Shown here: one piece after another, positions 26,185 through 35,930 of the stretch
Position numbering within the stretch: the first letter of the stretch is position 1
Layout of the letters: every line of letters starts with the position of its first letter
From: an uncultured Mediterraneibacter sp.
GTDB lineage: Bacteria; Bacillota; Clostridia; Lachnospirales; Lachnospiraceae
Assembly (NCBI GenBank): GCA_934309345.1
Contig: CAKRDD010000002.1
Coordinates: 124,001 to 188,000, forward strand
Direction of reading: 5' to 3'
DNA length: 64,000 nt
The notes under the pieces: model-generated
The model's database searches: none
What the model was told of the DNA's origin: nothing
Seen by the model: the letters and a program-made list of their open reading frames with translations, nothing else
Translations under genes and position numbers: made by a program

Positions 26185-28017
26185 ATGAGTAGACTTGAAA
26201 TCCCAGGTCCAGACAAAGGTCAGCTCGTCGTTGAAGAGCTGTACAAAGATCTGGAACGCAGAATTGAATCCAGCCCTCCGGGATTATGTCCGGTTGACAT
26301 GACTCGTGCATTTATTGAGATGTGTCAGACACAATCCTGTGGAAAATGTACCCCATGCCGCGTTGGGCTGTGGCAGCTGAAGAACCTTCTGACAGATGTT
26401 ATGAACGGTACTGCTACAATGGAGACACTTGATCTGATCGACACATTGTCTGAATCCATCCGCGAAGGATCTGACTGTCCGATCGGATACGAAGCCGGTG
26501 CCATGGTACATAAGAGCTTAAGAGACTGTCGCGAAGATTATGAAGAACATGTCCGTCAGGGACGCTGTACCTGCCATTATACTCAGCCGGTACCTTGCGT
26601 TTCTCTGTGTCCTGCACATGTTGATATCCCTGGATATATCGCACTGACCGGAGAGGGCCGTTACGCTGACGCGATCCGCCTGATCCGCAAGGATAATCCA
26701 TTCCCGACAACCTGCGGTTTTATCTGTGAGCATCCTTGTGAGGCCCGCTGCCGTAGAAATATCGTAGATGATGCCATCAACATCCGTGGACTGAAACGTA
26801 TGGCTGCTGATTATGCCGGCAAGGTTCCGCCACCGGAATGCGCACCTTCCACCGGAAAGCGTATCGCTGTCGTAGGCGGTGGCCCGGGAGGACTCAGTGC
26901 CGCTTATTACCTGCAGTTGATGGGACATCAGACAACCGTATTTGAGATGCTTCCAAAACTCGGTGGAATGCTCCGCTACGGTATCCCGAACTACAGACTT
27001 CCGAAAGATCGTCTGGATGAAGACATTCAGGCTATTCTTGAGACAGGAGTTCAGGTAGAATTTGGAAAACGTATCGGTAAAGATATCACAATTCAGAGTC
27101 TGCGCCAAGAATACGATGCTGTTCTTATTTCCATCGGTGCAAGTACTGATAAGAAGCTTGGCATCGAAGGCGAACAGGCAGAAGGCGTGATCTCTGCGGT
27201 ATCCTTCCTTCGTGATGTTGGAGAAGACAAGAGCCCTGACCTGACCGGACAGGAAGTTGCTGTTATCGGTGGCGGTAATGTATCCATGGATGCTGTCCGC
27301 ACAGCGAAACGTCTCGGTGCTAAAAAAGTAAGTATCGTTTACAGACGCCGTACTGCAGATATGACTGCTCTTCCGGCTGAGATCGAAGGTGCAGTTGCAG
27401 AGGGAATCGAAGTACTCACACTGAAAGCACCATCCAGAATCGAGACGGATGAGAACGGACATGTATCCGGTATCTATGTCACACCACAGATGATCAGCAA
27501 GATCAAAGACGGTCGTGCAAGTGTCTGTCCGACAGGTGAAGAAGATTTCCTTATCCCTTGCCAGACACTCATCGTTGCAATCGGACAGGATATCGAATCC
27601 GAACACTTCGCAGAAGCCGGCGTTCCGGTTTCCCGTGGTAAGATCATGACAGAGCGTTATGGCGGTTTCGACAACATTCCTGGCGTATTCGCCGGTGGAG
27701 ACTGTGCGTCCGGACCTGCTTCTGTAATCAAGGCAATTGCTGCTGCAAAGGTTGTTGCTGCCAATATCGATGAATATCTTGGTTTCCACCATATCATCAG
27801 CTGCGATGTTGAGATTCCGGAGCCTCGTTTAAGCGACCGTGAACCTTGCGGAAGAGTTGAACTTACAGAACGCGAAGCCTGCAGCCGTGTCTGTGACTTT
27901 GAAGGCGTTGAAAACTGTATGACAGAAGCCGAAGCAAAACAGGAATCCCACAGATGCCTGCGCTGCGATCATTTCGGTTATGGTATTTTCAAAGGAGGGC
28001 GGAAAGAAAAATGGTAA
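26185..28017 (+). CDS. GltD-like NAD(P)H flavoprotein with NuoF-type Fe-S domain (hydrogenase partner)
   Basis: A 610-aa predicted electron-transfer subunit. Residues 1-110 resemble the C-terminal cluster domain of NuoF (CGKCTPCRVG, then SDCPIG). Next is a GltD-like domain with CVSLCPAHVDIPGY and CGFICEHPCEARCRR cysteines for Fe-S binding, an FAD site GGGPGGLSAAYYL near 232-244 and an NAD(P) site GGGNVSMDAVRTAKRLG near 370. A CLRC pair ends the chain. It overlaps the hydrogenase gene by 7 nt. I infer that it passes electrons between NAD(P)H and the hydrogenase; bifurcation is possible but unproven. Confidence 0.88.
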   Translation: MSRLEIPGPDKGQLVVEELYKDLERRIESSPPGLCPVDMTRAFIEMCQTQSCGKCTPCRVGLWQLKNLLTDVMNGTATMETLDLIDTLSESIREGSDCPIGYEAGAMVHKSLRDCREDYEEHVRQGRCTCHYTQPVPCVSLCPAHVDIPGYIALTGEGRYADAIRLIRKDNPFPTTCGFICEHPCEARCRRNIVDDAINIRGLKRMAADYAGKVPPPECAPSTGKRIAVVGGGPGGLSAAYYLQLMGHQTTVFEMLPKLGGMLRYGIPNYRLPKDRLDEDIQAILETGVQVEFGKRIGKDITIQSLRQEYDAVLISIGASTDKKLGIEGEQAEGVISAVSFLRDVGEDKSPDLTGQEVAVIGGGNVSMDAVRTAKRLGAKKVSIVYRRRTADMTALPAEIEGAVAEGIEVLTLKAPSRIETDENGHVSGIYVTPQMISKIKDGRASVCPTGEEDFLIPCQTLIVAIGQDIESEHFAEAGVPVSRGKIMTERYGGFDNIPGVFAGGDCASGPASVIKAIAAAKVVAANIDEYLGFHHIISCDVEIPEPRLSDREPCGRVELTEREACSRVCDFEGVENCMTEAEAKQESHRCLRCDHFGYGIFKGGRKEKW

Positions 28018-29747
28018 ATGTTACAATTGATAATCAGAAAATATCCGTACCTTCCGGAACTACTATCATGGAAGCTGCGGCAAAGCTTGGAACTCCGATT
28101 CCGAAATTATGTTATTTGAAAGATATCAACGAGATTGCGGCCTGCCGTGTCTGCGTTGTTGAGATTGAAGGGAAAGACCGTCTGGTCACATCCTGTAATA
28201 ACGTTGTAACCGAAGGCATGGTGATCTACACGAACAGCCCGAAGGTACGCATTGCAAGAAGACAGACTGTACAGCTTATCCTTTCCCAGCATGACTGCAA
28301 ATGTGCAACCTGTGTCAGAAGCGGAAACTGTACACTTCAGCAGGTTGCAAATGACCTGAACCTGATTGATCTTCCGTTCAAAGAACGTTTTGAAGATACA
28401 CCTTGGGACAAGACCTTCCCACTTATCCGTGATTCACGCAAATGTATCAAATGTATGCGTTGTATCCAGATCTGTGATAAGATCCAGGGACTGAACATCT
28501 GGGATGTTACAAGTACAGGTTCAAGAACAACGATCAATGTAAATGGAAATAAGAAGATCAATGAAGTATCCTGTTCTCTCTGCGGACAGTGTATCACACA
28601 TTGTCCTGTCGGCGCACTTCGCGAGCGTGACGACACAGAAGATGTATGGAGTGCGATCGCCGACAAGAAGAAAGTCGTTGTCGCACAGGTTGCTCCGGCG
28701 GTCCGTGCCGCATGGGGAGAGGCTCTTGGCCTTTCCAGAGAAGAAGCAACGATCGGAAAGATCATGGATGCCCTGAAAAAAATCGGCGTAGACTATGTAT
28801 TCGACACTTCTTTCTCTGCTGACCTTACAATCATGGAAGAAGGAAATGAATTCCTGCAGCGCTTCACCAAAGGAGAATTAAAGCTGCGTCCGATGTTCAC
28901 TTCCTGCTGCCCTGGATGGATCCGTTTCATCAAGTCACAGTACCCGCACCTGGTGCCACAGCTGTCCACAGCCAAATCACCACAACAGATGTTCGGTGCT
29001 ATTATGAAGACTTATTTCGCACAGTCCATTGGTGTTGCTCCGGAAGACATTTACACCGTATCTGTCATGCCTTGCGTAGCGAAAAAAGGCGAACGCAACA
29101 TGGAACTTTTCTATGGCGAGTATGCCGGACATGACATTGACACAGTTCTCACAACAAGAGAGCTGACAAGAATGATCCGTGCTGCACATATTGATCCAAA
29201 GAGCCTGAAAGACCGCGAATGTGATCCGCTTATGAAAGAGTGGTCCGGTGCCGGCGTTATCTTCGGTGCTACCGGCGGTGTTATGGAAGCTGCGCTTCGT
29301 TCCGCACACTATCTTGTAACAGGACGCAATCCTGATCCGGATGCATTTAAGATTGTCCGCAGCCCATCCTTTGAGACGGGTGTTGTAGAGGCTGAAGTCC
29401 AGATTGGTGATGCTACGATCCGTGCTGCTGTTGTCAGTGGTCTTGGAAATGTACGCAAACTGCTTGAAGCAATCGAGCATGGCGAAGTACATTATGACTT
29501 TGTGGAAGTTATGGCCTGTCCTGGCGGATGCGTCGGCGGAGGCGGACAGCCGATTCACGACGGTGAGGAACTTGCGCATACACGTGGTGCAAACCTCTAC
29601 TTCCTTGACAAGAACGCGAAGATCCGATTCTCCCATGAGAACCAGGATGTTCTGAAACTGTACAACGATTTCCTTGAGAAACCATTGTCACACAAATCAC
29701 ATATGCTGCTTCATACAGATCATACAAAGTGGGATATGCCTAGATAA
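28011..29747 (+). CDS. [FeFe]-hydrogenase, group A
   Basis: A 578-aa enzyme with complete M3-type layout. [2Fe-2S] domain has C34, C45, C48, C62. The His-ligated cluster uses H94, C98, C101, C107. Two [4Fe-4S] sites use C145/148/151/155 and C188/191/194/198. H-cluster loops are TSCCPGW (297-303), MPCVAKKGE (353-361) and EVMACPGGC (499-507) with GGGGQP. All catalytic residues are present, so it should be active. AAAGGAGGG precedes the ATG at 28011. Being paired with a GltD-like protein resembles the group A2 arrangement (group assignment is inference). No HydEFG maturase is in the window. Confidence 0.93.
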   Translation: MVNVTIDNQKISVPSGTTIMEAAAKLGTPIPKLCYLKDINEIAACRVCVVEIEGKDRLVTSCNNVVTEGMVIYTNSPKVRIARRQTVQLILSQHDCKCATCVRSGNCTLQQVANDLNLIDLPFKERFEDTPWDKTFPLIRDSRKCIKCMRCIQICDKIQGLNIWDVTSTGSRTTINVNGNKKINEVSCSLCGQCITHCPVGALRERDDTEDVWSAIADKKKVVVAQVAPAVRAAWGEALGLSREEATIGKIMDALKKIGVDYVFDTSFSADLTIMEEGNEFLQRFTKGELKLRPMFTSCCPGWIRFIKSQYPHLVPQLSTAKSPQQMFGAIMKTYFAQSIGVAPEDIYTVSVMPCVAKKGERNMELFYGEYAGHDIDTVLTTRELTRMIRAAHIDPKSLKDRECDPLMKEWSGAGVIFGATGGVMEAALRSAHYLVTGRNPDPDAFKIVRSPSFETGVVEAEVQIGDATIRAAVVSGLGNVRKLLEAIEHGEVHYDFVEVMACPGGCVGGGGQPIHDGEELAHTRGANLYFLDKNAKIRFSHENQDVLKLYNDFLEKPLSHKSHMLLHTDHTKWDMPR

Positions 29748-29776
29748 CAGAACTTATTTCTCTGAAATTTAAAATC

Positions 29777-29822
29777 AGAGCCAGAACGGTTGCCATATAC
29801 AGCGGCCATTCTGGCTCTTTCT
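29777..29822 (+). terminator. Terminator of the hydrogenase operon
   Basis: AGAGCCAGAA (29777-29786) pairs with TTCTGGCTCT (29809-29818), followed by a T-rich tail; an inner GG/CC stem extends it. Confidence 0.88.
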
Positions 29823-29990
29823 ATTCAAAAATTCTAATCAAGATGCATTTTTACCAGTTATTTTATGATTTTATTTCATTTTTTATTATTTTTTCACAAT
29901 AAACTGCTTATTTTTCATTGTCATCTAATCTGCATTCTGATAAAATGGACTTATATAGTTACGATTATAGAAAGAAGAATACATTATATT

Positions 29991-31334
29991 ATGAAGAAAA
30001 AAATCAAGATACAAAATACCGTCTACTGGAGTATTGCCGTCACGCTGATTTTTACAGTCATATTCATATTCATATGCATTTTTAATCAGAAACAGTTTCA
30101 TTCTTTTCAAGAATCATCCCAACAATATATCCTCTGCAAAGATTCTGTTGAGCAGTTAGAAGAAGGATGTGATTATCTGGTCGATCAGGCGAGACTTTAT
30201 GCAATGACCGGCAATAAATATTATATGGATCTTTATTTCAGAGAAGCACATTTGACCAAACGAAGAGAACATGCTTTAAAACAGCTTGAGGAATATTTTG
30301 ATGGTACACAGACTTTTACGTCTTTAAAATCTGCATTAAAATCTTCCGGAGACTTAATGAGTATTGACTATTACTCTATGCGGCTCATTGCGGATGCCAA
30401 CGGACTTTCCGAAGATTCTTTGCAGCAGGAAGTCACAGCTGTCAAACTAACTGATGAAGACGCTTTATTAAGTTCGGAAGAAAAGTTAAAAAAAGCCAGT
30501 TCTATTCTTTGCGACAATACTTATCAGGCTTTACTTGTTCAGACGAAAGCGAATCTGGCAAACTGCACACAGAGCCTTTTGGATTATACTCAGAAGAAAC
30601 AGAATCGTGCACAGGCTATTTTTTCCGACAGTTTCCGTAATCTTAAGATAAGTACCTTTATCATGGTCTTTCTTATGCTTGCCCTTTGCTTTACGATCAG
30701 ACATCTCATTGTACAACCTCTGATAAGCTATAATGAGAGCATTCGTCTTGGCGAGATTTTTCCTGTACTTGGAGCTGTAGAACTACAGAATCTTGCAATT
30801 ACTTATAACCAGGTGTATCGGGAGAATCAGCAGACACAACAGTTGATCCGGCACCAGGCTGAGTATGATGCACTTACCGACTGCTTCAATCGCAGATCCT
30901 TCAAGAAATTTCTAAGCCTTTATGAAACCGATGCCGAAAACCATCCATTCGCACTGATCCTCATTGATATCGATGTATTCAAATCAGTGAATGACACTTA
31001 CGGACATGCAATTGGTGATGTTATTTTGAAAAAAGTTGCTGACTATCTGAAAGCCGCTTTTCGGAACAATGATTACGTCTGTCGGATCGGTGGAGATGAA
31101 TTCGCGGTTCTCATGGTTGAGATGACAACAGATTTACAATACACAATCAAAGATAAAATCAATTCTGTTAACCAACAGCTCGCTTCACCTGAAAAAGGAC
31201 TTCCAAAAGTATCACTGAGTGCCGGAGTAGCATTTTCCGACCGTGAGAATCCTGGGGAAAACATTTTCGAGGATGCTGATAAGGCTTTGTACAAAGTAAA
31301 AGAAAACGGAAGAAATGGCTGCGGATTCTACTAG
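29991..31334 (+). CDS. Membrane-bound diguanylate cyclase (GGDEF)
   Basis: Makes c-di-GMP. 447 aa from the ATG at 29991. TM1 lies near residues 15-36, an extracytoplasmic helical sensor of about 180 residues follows, TM2 is near 215-240, and a C-terminal GGDEF domain starts at YDALTDCFNRRSF. The active-site signature is an intact GGDEF. RNND sits five residues upstream, which is the RxxD inhibitory site, so feedback inhibition is expected. No EAL or HD-GYP partner is nearby. Upstream frame without a ribosome site suggests that earlier starts are not used. Confidence 0.88.
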   Translation: MKKKIKIQNTVYWSIAVTLIFTVIFIFICIFNQKQFHSFQESSQQYILCKDSVEQLEEGCDYLVDQARLYAMTGNKYYMDLYFREAHLTKRREHALKQLEEYFDGTQTFTSLKSALKSSGDLMSIDYYSMRLIADANGLSEDSLQQEVTAVKLTDEDALLSSEEKLKKASSILCDNTYQALLVQTKANLANCTQSLLDYTQKKQNRAQAIFSDSFRNLKISTFIMVFLMLALCFTIRHLIVQPLISYNESIRLGEIFPVLGAVELQNLAITYNQVYRENQQTQQLIRHQAEYDALTDCFNRRSFKKFLSLYETDAENHPFALILIDIDVFKSVNDTYGHAIGDVILKKVADYLKAAFRNNDYVCRIGGDEFAVLMVEMTTDLQYTIKDKINSVNQQLASPEKGLPKVSLSAGVAFSDRENPGENIFEDADKALYKVKENGRNGCGFY

Positions 31335-31351
31335 GATCCACAGCCATTTTG
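31313..31351. terminator. Bidirectional terminator between GGDEF gene and glmS
   Basis: AAATGGCTG-C-GGAT pairs with ATCC-A-CAGCCATTT (31313-31326 with 31336-31349). The left arm lies in the last codons of the cyclase gene. A-rich and T-rich flanks allow use from both sides. Confidence 0.75.
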
Positions 31352-31365
31352 CTAGTTCTTACATT

Positions 31366-33234
31366 TTATTCTACTGTTACACTCTTTGCGAGGTTTCTCG
31401 GCTTATCTACATCAAGTCCCTTTGCAACACTTACATAATATCCGAGCAACTGCAGCGGAATCACTGCAAGGCTTCCCATAAAGTGTTCATCCACCTTCGG
31501 AACATAGACTGTAAAGTCTACCTTATCTTCCATTTCGTAATTGCCATAGTTTGTCACACCCATCAGATATGCGCCACGGCTCTTACATTCCATCATATTG
31601 CTGACCGTCTTCTCATACAGCTTGCTCTGTGTCAGAACTCCGATTACAAGAATATTGTCCTCGATCAGACTGATTGTTCCATGCTTTAACTCACCTGCTG
31701 CATAAGCCTCAGAATGAATATAAGAAATCTCTTTCAGTTTCAGACTTCCTTCCAGACATACTGCATAGTCAACTCCACGACCTACAAAGAAGACGTCATG
31801 TGCATTCGCGTATTTAGCTGCAAACCACTGGATTCTCTCCTTATCCTGAAGAACCTTCTCGATCTTCTCCGGAATTGTCTGGAGTTCAGAAATATAATAG
31901 CCGTACTGCTCGTCTGTGATCAGACCTTTCACCTTCGCAAACTGAACTGCAATACAATCAAGAGCTGCAAGCTGTGCGCTATATCCCTTTGTTGTAGCAA
32001 CAGAAATCTCCGGTCCGGCCAGTGTATAGAACACCTTGTCTGCCTCACGGGCAATACTACTTCCGATTACATTTACAACCGCAAGTGTAGCAAGTCCTTT
32101 GTCTTTCGCCATACGCATAGCTGCCAATGTATCTGCTGTCTCTCCAGACTGGCTGATCACGATCACCAGAGCATCCTTCACCAGAGGCATCTCACGATAA
32201 CGGAACTCAGATGCAAGCTCTACACGAACCGGAATCTGTGCCAGCTCCTCGATCACATACTGCGCCTCAACTCCTACATGCCATGCAGAACCGCACGCAA
32301 CAATGTAAATCTGGCTGTATTTCTTGATCTCTTCCTCTGTAATATCAATATCCGTAAAGTCGATCACTCCGTCTTTCACAACAGAATTCAGTGTGTCACG
32401 GATTGCTTTCGGCTGCTCATAGATCTCTTTCATCATGAAATGCTCAAAACCAGCCTTCTCTGCTGCCTCTGCATCCCATTTGATCTCTGTTGTCTCTTTC
32501 TCAATCTCATCACCGTTCAGATCATAGAAATGAGCTTCTCCCGGAACAAGCTTTGCAAACTCAAGGTTTCCGATATAATATACATTTCTTGTATATTTCA
32601 GGATTGCCGGTACGTCAGATGCCACGTAAGTCTCACCATCCGCAATACCGATGATCATCGGGCTGTCTTTTCTGGCAACCCAGATCTCTCCCGGATAATC
32701 CTTGAACATCAGTTCAAGTGCATAAGAACCACGTACACGAACCATAGTCTTGGCAATCGCATCGATCGGTCCTAAGTTATATTTCTTATAATAGTAATCA
32801 ACCAGCTTGATCACTACTTCTGTATCTGTATCACTGTAGAATGTATAACCATGCTTTAACAGCTTCTCTTTCAACTCTGTATAGTTCTCGATAATACCGT
32901 TATGTACTCCGACAACTTCAGACTCAACTGTACCGGATCCACTTCTCTCACAGTTTCCGGACACATGCGGATGTGCATTGATCTGACTTGGCTCCCCATG
33001 AGTTGCCCAGCGTGTATGACCGATACCGCAACTTCCCTTGAGTGCTTTACCACTGTCTGTCTTCTCTGAAAGATTACTCAGACGTCCCTTTGCCTTAACA
33101 ACCTGTGCCAGATGCTCTCCGTCACGTACTGCAAGACCTGCTGAATCATATCCTCTGTACTCCAGCTTAGACAGTCCGTCCAACAGAATTGGAGCTGCCT
33201 GATGGTTTCCTGTAAATCCTACGATTCCACACAT
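31366..33234 (-). CDS. glmS: Glutamine--fructose-6-phosphate aminotransferase (isomerizing)
   Basis: Makes glucosamine-6-phosphate for peptidoglycan and amino-sugar glycans. The N-terminal nucleophile is C2 (MCGIVGF), with the class II glutaminase domain to about residue 240 (RWATHGEPS, GVHNGIIENY). Two SIS domains follow (GSAWHVG and SQSGETADTL, then the FVGRG segment), and the chain ends LAKSVTVE. At 622 aa it is slightly longer than usual. No glmS ribozyme is seen in the 196-bp upstream gap, so regulation differs from the Bacillus model. Confidence 0.96.
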   Translation of the reverse strand: MCGIVGFTGNHQAAPILLDGLSKLEYRGYDSAGLAVRDGEHLAQVVKAKGRLSNLSEKTDSGKALKGSCGIGHTRWATHGEPSQINAHPHVSGNCERSGSGTVESEVVGVHNGIIENYTELKEKLLKHGYTFYSDTDTEVVIKLVDYYYKKYNLGPIDAIAKTMVRVRGSYALELMFKDYPGEIWVARKDSPMIIGIADGETYVASDVPAILKYTRNVYYIGNLEFAKLVPGEAHFYDLNGDEIEKETTEIKWDAEAAEKAGFEHFMMKEIYEQPKAIRDTLNSVVKDGVIDFTDIDITEEEIKKYSQIYIVACGSAWHVGVEAQYVIEELAQIPVRVELASEFRYREMPLVKDALVIVISQSGETADTLAAMRMAKDKGLATLAVVNVIGSSIAREADKVFYTLAGPEISVATTKGYSAQLAALDCIAVQFAKVKGLITDEQYGYYISELQTIPEKIEKVLQDKERIQWFAAKYANAHDVFFVGRGVDYAVCLEGSLKLKEISYIHSEAYAAGELKHGTISLIEDNILVIGVLTQSKLYEKTVSNMMECKSRGAYLMGVTNYGNYEMEDKVDFTVYVPKVDEHFMGSLAVIPLQLLGYYVSVAKGLDVDKPRNLAKSVTVE

Positions 33235-33430
33235 AAATAATTCCTCCTATTAACTATCTGCATCCCTCTCTATACAAATAGTCATATGCATTTCCATGTT
33301 GTTTTCCCTTTTTAATGAGTCTTTTCATTTCATAATTGTTACGAAAAAGTTAAATAAACTCATACGTTAGTTTAACACACATAGGAGAAATAGGGAAGTG
33401 AAAATTGCATTTTGTATCTTTATTTGATCT

Positions 33431-35137
33431 TTATTCCCCTGAAATACAAACTACTTTGCATCTTTTTTTGTAAAAGGCAATGCCATAAAATATCATATTA
33501 TGGCGGCCATCATTTTTCAGATACTCTGAATACCTTCTGTCACTGATTTGTCCGAGTGCCTTTTCACAGGCTTTGTCCAATCCAGAGGCTTCCCTTGAAT
33601 ACTTCAATTCAAAGATAATACCTGTATCTGGATCTTCCGGTTCAACAATAATATCCGCGAACCCCTCTCCTGCTTCTATATTTGATCTGACCACCCAATC
33701 GGTGTTTCCTGTTAACAGACCGACTAAAAGTGTATGATAAGAACTTTCCTTTTCTTTCTCTGGTGCCTTTGTGTCAAAAACACTGATTGAATTACTTAGG
33801 GTCCTGTTCAAATACTTCTCCACTGACTCAGTATTTCCTGTTTCGATTGATTTCCAAAAAGCGGACAGCTGTTCCGTATTATCACGCAATTTTTCACCAA
33901 ACCATTCCTGTATCTGAAGTTTATACACCTCTCGCACTTCTTTATTGGGGATAACTAATTTATATGCTCCTTGTTCTGTCGTTCCAACCTGCGTCAAATA
34001 TCCTGTTGTGAATAACACACTCCAAATATTATCAATACTATTGTCGATTTCATCATAAGTCAATTCAAGACGAACAGACTTTTCTATCGGCTCTCCAGCA
34101 ATCAAACGTTCAATCTCATCCCTCGTTGTCTTATTTGCTTTCGTAATAAATCGTTTCACAAGTGAATTTCCACTGCTATTGATCCAGTAGCATTTTGGCT
34201 CTGCTTTTGAATCTTTACAAAGCAACTCAACATGGTTGATTACGTCCCATGGACAATAAATATCTGCATCTCCAAAGTGATATCCATCATACCACTCTTT
34301 CATCTCAGGCAAATGCGACTCTAAATGATATGCATCCAGCAACCTTTTAACTTCGCTCTCTGTGAATCCGAATTGTTCATCAAACCGAATATCTGTAATT
34401 GAAAGAATCTTAAAATTGTTGAGTCCAGTAAAAATACTCTCTTTAGAAACCCGCAGACACCCTGTTAAAACAGCAAATTGTAAAAAATCGTTCGTCTTAA
34501 GTGTCTCTTCCAGCAACCCACGGATCAAAGTAACCATTTCTTTATAGTAACCAGCCTGAAAAGCTTTGTCCAGAGGCACATCATATTCGTCAATCAACAC
34601 AATTGTCTTCTGTCCATAATGCTTATACAATAACTCTGAGAGATTTTTAAGTGAAAATCTAAGTTTTACTGAACTCACCGGACTTTGTTCCTTGTTTAAA
34701 GAAAGCAGTTCACGATACATTTCTTTATCATCATTATCTAACTTATCACTTTCCATTAAAAACTTAAACCGTCTGGCTTCAGCTGTAATCAGTTCAGCCA
34801 AACTTAGCCTGGCCTCCTCAAATGTTGTTCCCTCAACACCTTTTAGCGTAAGAAATACAACCGGGAACTTTCCCATATACGCTTCACAAAATTGCCGATT
34901 CTTTGAAATATAAAGACCTTCAAACAATGTCTTATCTGCACCAACTTCAAAAAAGTAACGGAGCATACTCATATTCAATGTTTTTCCGAATCGGCGTGGT
35001 CTGGTAAAGAGATTCACCTTCCCCCAATTATCAAGAAGTTGTTCGATTAATTTTGTTTTATCGATATAATAAAAACCCTGTCTCCGGATTTCTCTAAAAT
35101 CTTCGATACCGATTGGCAATTTCAATGCTATATCCAT
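33431..35137 (-). CDS. AAA-ATPase-like / PD-(D/E)XK nuclease-domain protein (copy 2)
   Basis: A 568-aa paralogue of the protein at 14995-16692, with the same order of parts: LPIGIEDFREIRRQGFYYID start, TRPRRFGKTLNMSML near 45-60, TIVLIDEYDVPLDKAF near 180, and a C-terminal nuclease-like core (EAGEGFADIIVEPED, GIIFELKYSRE). It is in the same orientation, about 17 kb away. It sits alone between glmS and the ttcA-like gene. Function unknown. Confidence 0.88.
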   Translation of the reverse strand: MDIALKLPIGIEDFREIRRQGFYYIDKTKLIEQLLDNWGKVNLFTRPRRFGKTLNMSMLRYFFEVGADKTLFEGLYISKNRQFCEAYMGKFPVVFLTLKGVEGTTFEEARLSLAELITAEARRFKFLMESDKLDNDDKEMYRELLSLNKEQSPVSSVKLRFSLKNLSELLYKHYGQKTIVLIDEYDVPLDKAFQAGYYKEMVTLIRGLLEETLKTNDFLQFAVLTGCLRVSKESIFTGLNNFKILSITDIRFDEQFGFTESEVKRLLDAYHLESHLPEMKEWYDGYHFGDADIYCPWDVINHVELLCKDSKAEPKCYWINSSGNSLVKRFITKANKTTRDEIERLIAGEPIEKSVRLELTYDEIDNSIDNIWSVLFTTGYLTQVGTTEQGAYKLVIPNKEVREVYKLQIQEWFGEKLRDNTEQLSAFWKSIETGNTESVEKYLNRTLSNSISVFDTKAPEKEKESSYHTLLVGLLTGNTDWVVRSNIEAGEGFADIIVEPEDPDTGIIFELKYSREASGLDKACEKALGQISDRRYSEYLKNDGRHNMIFYGIAFYKKRCKVVCISGE

Positions 35138-35213
35138 TCTTTCATGCTCTTTCTATATATTCTAAAAAATCAGTTTCTTATTTTCTGTTGCGCCGCACAA
35201 TGCTTTTCCATCA

Positions 35214-35930
35214 CTACGCCGGCCAGTCAGGGAATCTCCCATTCACGATTGCATGCATGATCCTGTCCTTCGCCCCTGGCGTCTCCCTGTTGATCTGCTC
35301 CATCAACTGTTTTGCATACGCTCTTTTTGTTGAACCATCTACCGGGCAGGTATTCTTAACCACACGGATTCCCTGATCCGCCACAAAGTGCGCTACACCT
35401 CGCTCCGGAACATACATCATCGGACGGATCACCGTCACTCCCGCTTCCGGCAATTCTGTCACCGGCGGAAATGCATAGAACCGGCCTTCATAGATCAATG
35501 ACATCAATGCTGTCTCTATAAAATCATCCTTATTATGTGCATATGCCATCTTATTGATTCCAAGCTCTCCCAGCCGTTGATACATCGCACCCTTCCGAAG
35601 CTTTGCACACAAAGAACACGGCCTTGCATCCTTATTCTCCTGAAATACAATCCGGGCGATCTCTGTATCGACCTGCTCATAAGGAATCTCCAGATGCTTA
35701 CAAAACTCTGCTACGCCCGTAAAATCCATTCCTTCAAATCCCACGTTACAGGTAATCGCAGATAATTCGAATCTCTTCGGATAAAATCCCTGCAGCAGCT
35801 TCATCGCATAAAGCAAAGTCAGGGAATCCTTGCCGCCGGAAACACCTACCGCAATCCTGTCACCGTCTTCTATCATGTTGTAATCTTCTATTGCCTGACG
35901 GATCAGACTTAATAATTTCTGTTGTTTCAT
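35214..35930 (-). CDS. TtcA-family tRNA 2-thiocytidine-type ATP-pyrophosphatase
   Basis: PP-loop ATPase that activates a tRNA base for thiolation. The ATP loop is SGGKDSL at residues 31-37. Catalytic cysteines are in PCSLCAKLRKG, with another cysteine in VKNTCPVDGSTKR. Substrate and Fe-S features such as AYAHNKDDFIETALMSL match TtcA. At 238 aa it is shorter than E. coli TtcA (311) but normal for Firmicute versions, so I leave the symbol blank. It overlaps the small upstream gene by 4 nt. Confidence 0.88.
   Translation of the reverse strand: MKQQKLLSLIRQAIEDYNMIEDGDRIAVGVSGGKDSLTLLYAMKLLQGFYPKRFELSAITCNVGFEGMDFTGVAEFCKHLEIPYEQVDTEIARIVFQENKDARPCSLCAKLRKGAMYQRLGELGINKMAYAHNKDDFIETALMSLIYEGRFYAFPPVTELPEAGVTVIRPMMYVPERGVAHFVADQGIRVVKNTCPVDGSTKRAYAKQLMEQINRETPGAKDRIMHAIVNGRFPDWPA

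Noticed and set aside
26518..27792. Long antisense reading frame of over 400 codons within the GltD-like gene
   Set aside because: It is the mirror of a well-supported coding sequence, has no family features and no ribosome site, and reflects codon bias.
28337..29636. Antisense and alternative frames within the hydrogenase gene
   Set aside because: They are shadows of a gene with all metal-binding motifs in the plus frame.
33235..33430. glmS ribozyme upstream of glmS
   Set aside because: The conserved ribozyme core is not found in this AT-rich gap, and the gap barely fits the element. The gene seems to lack it.
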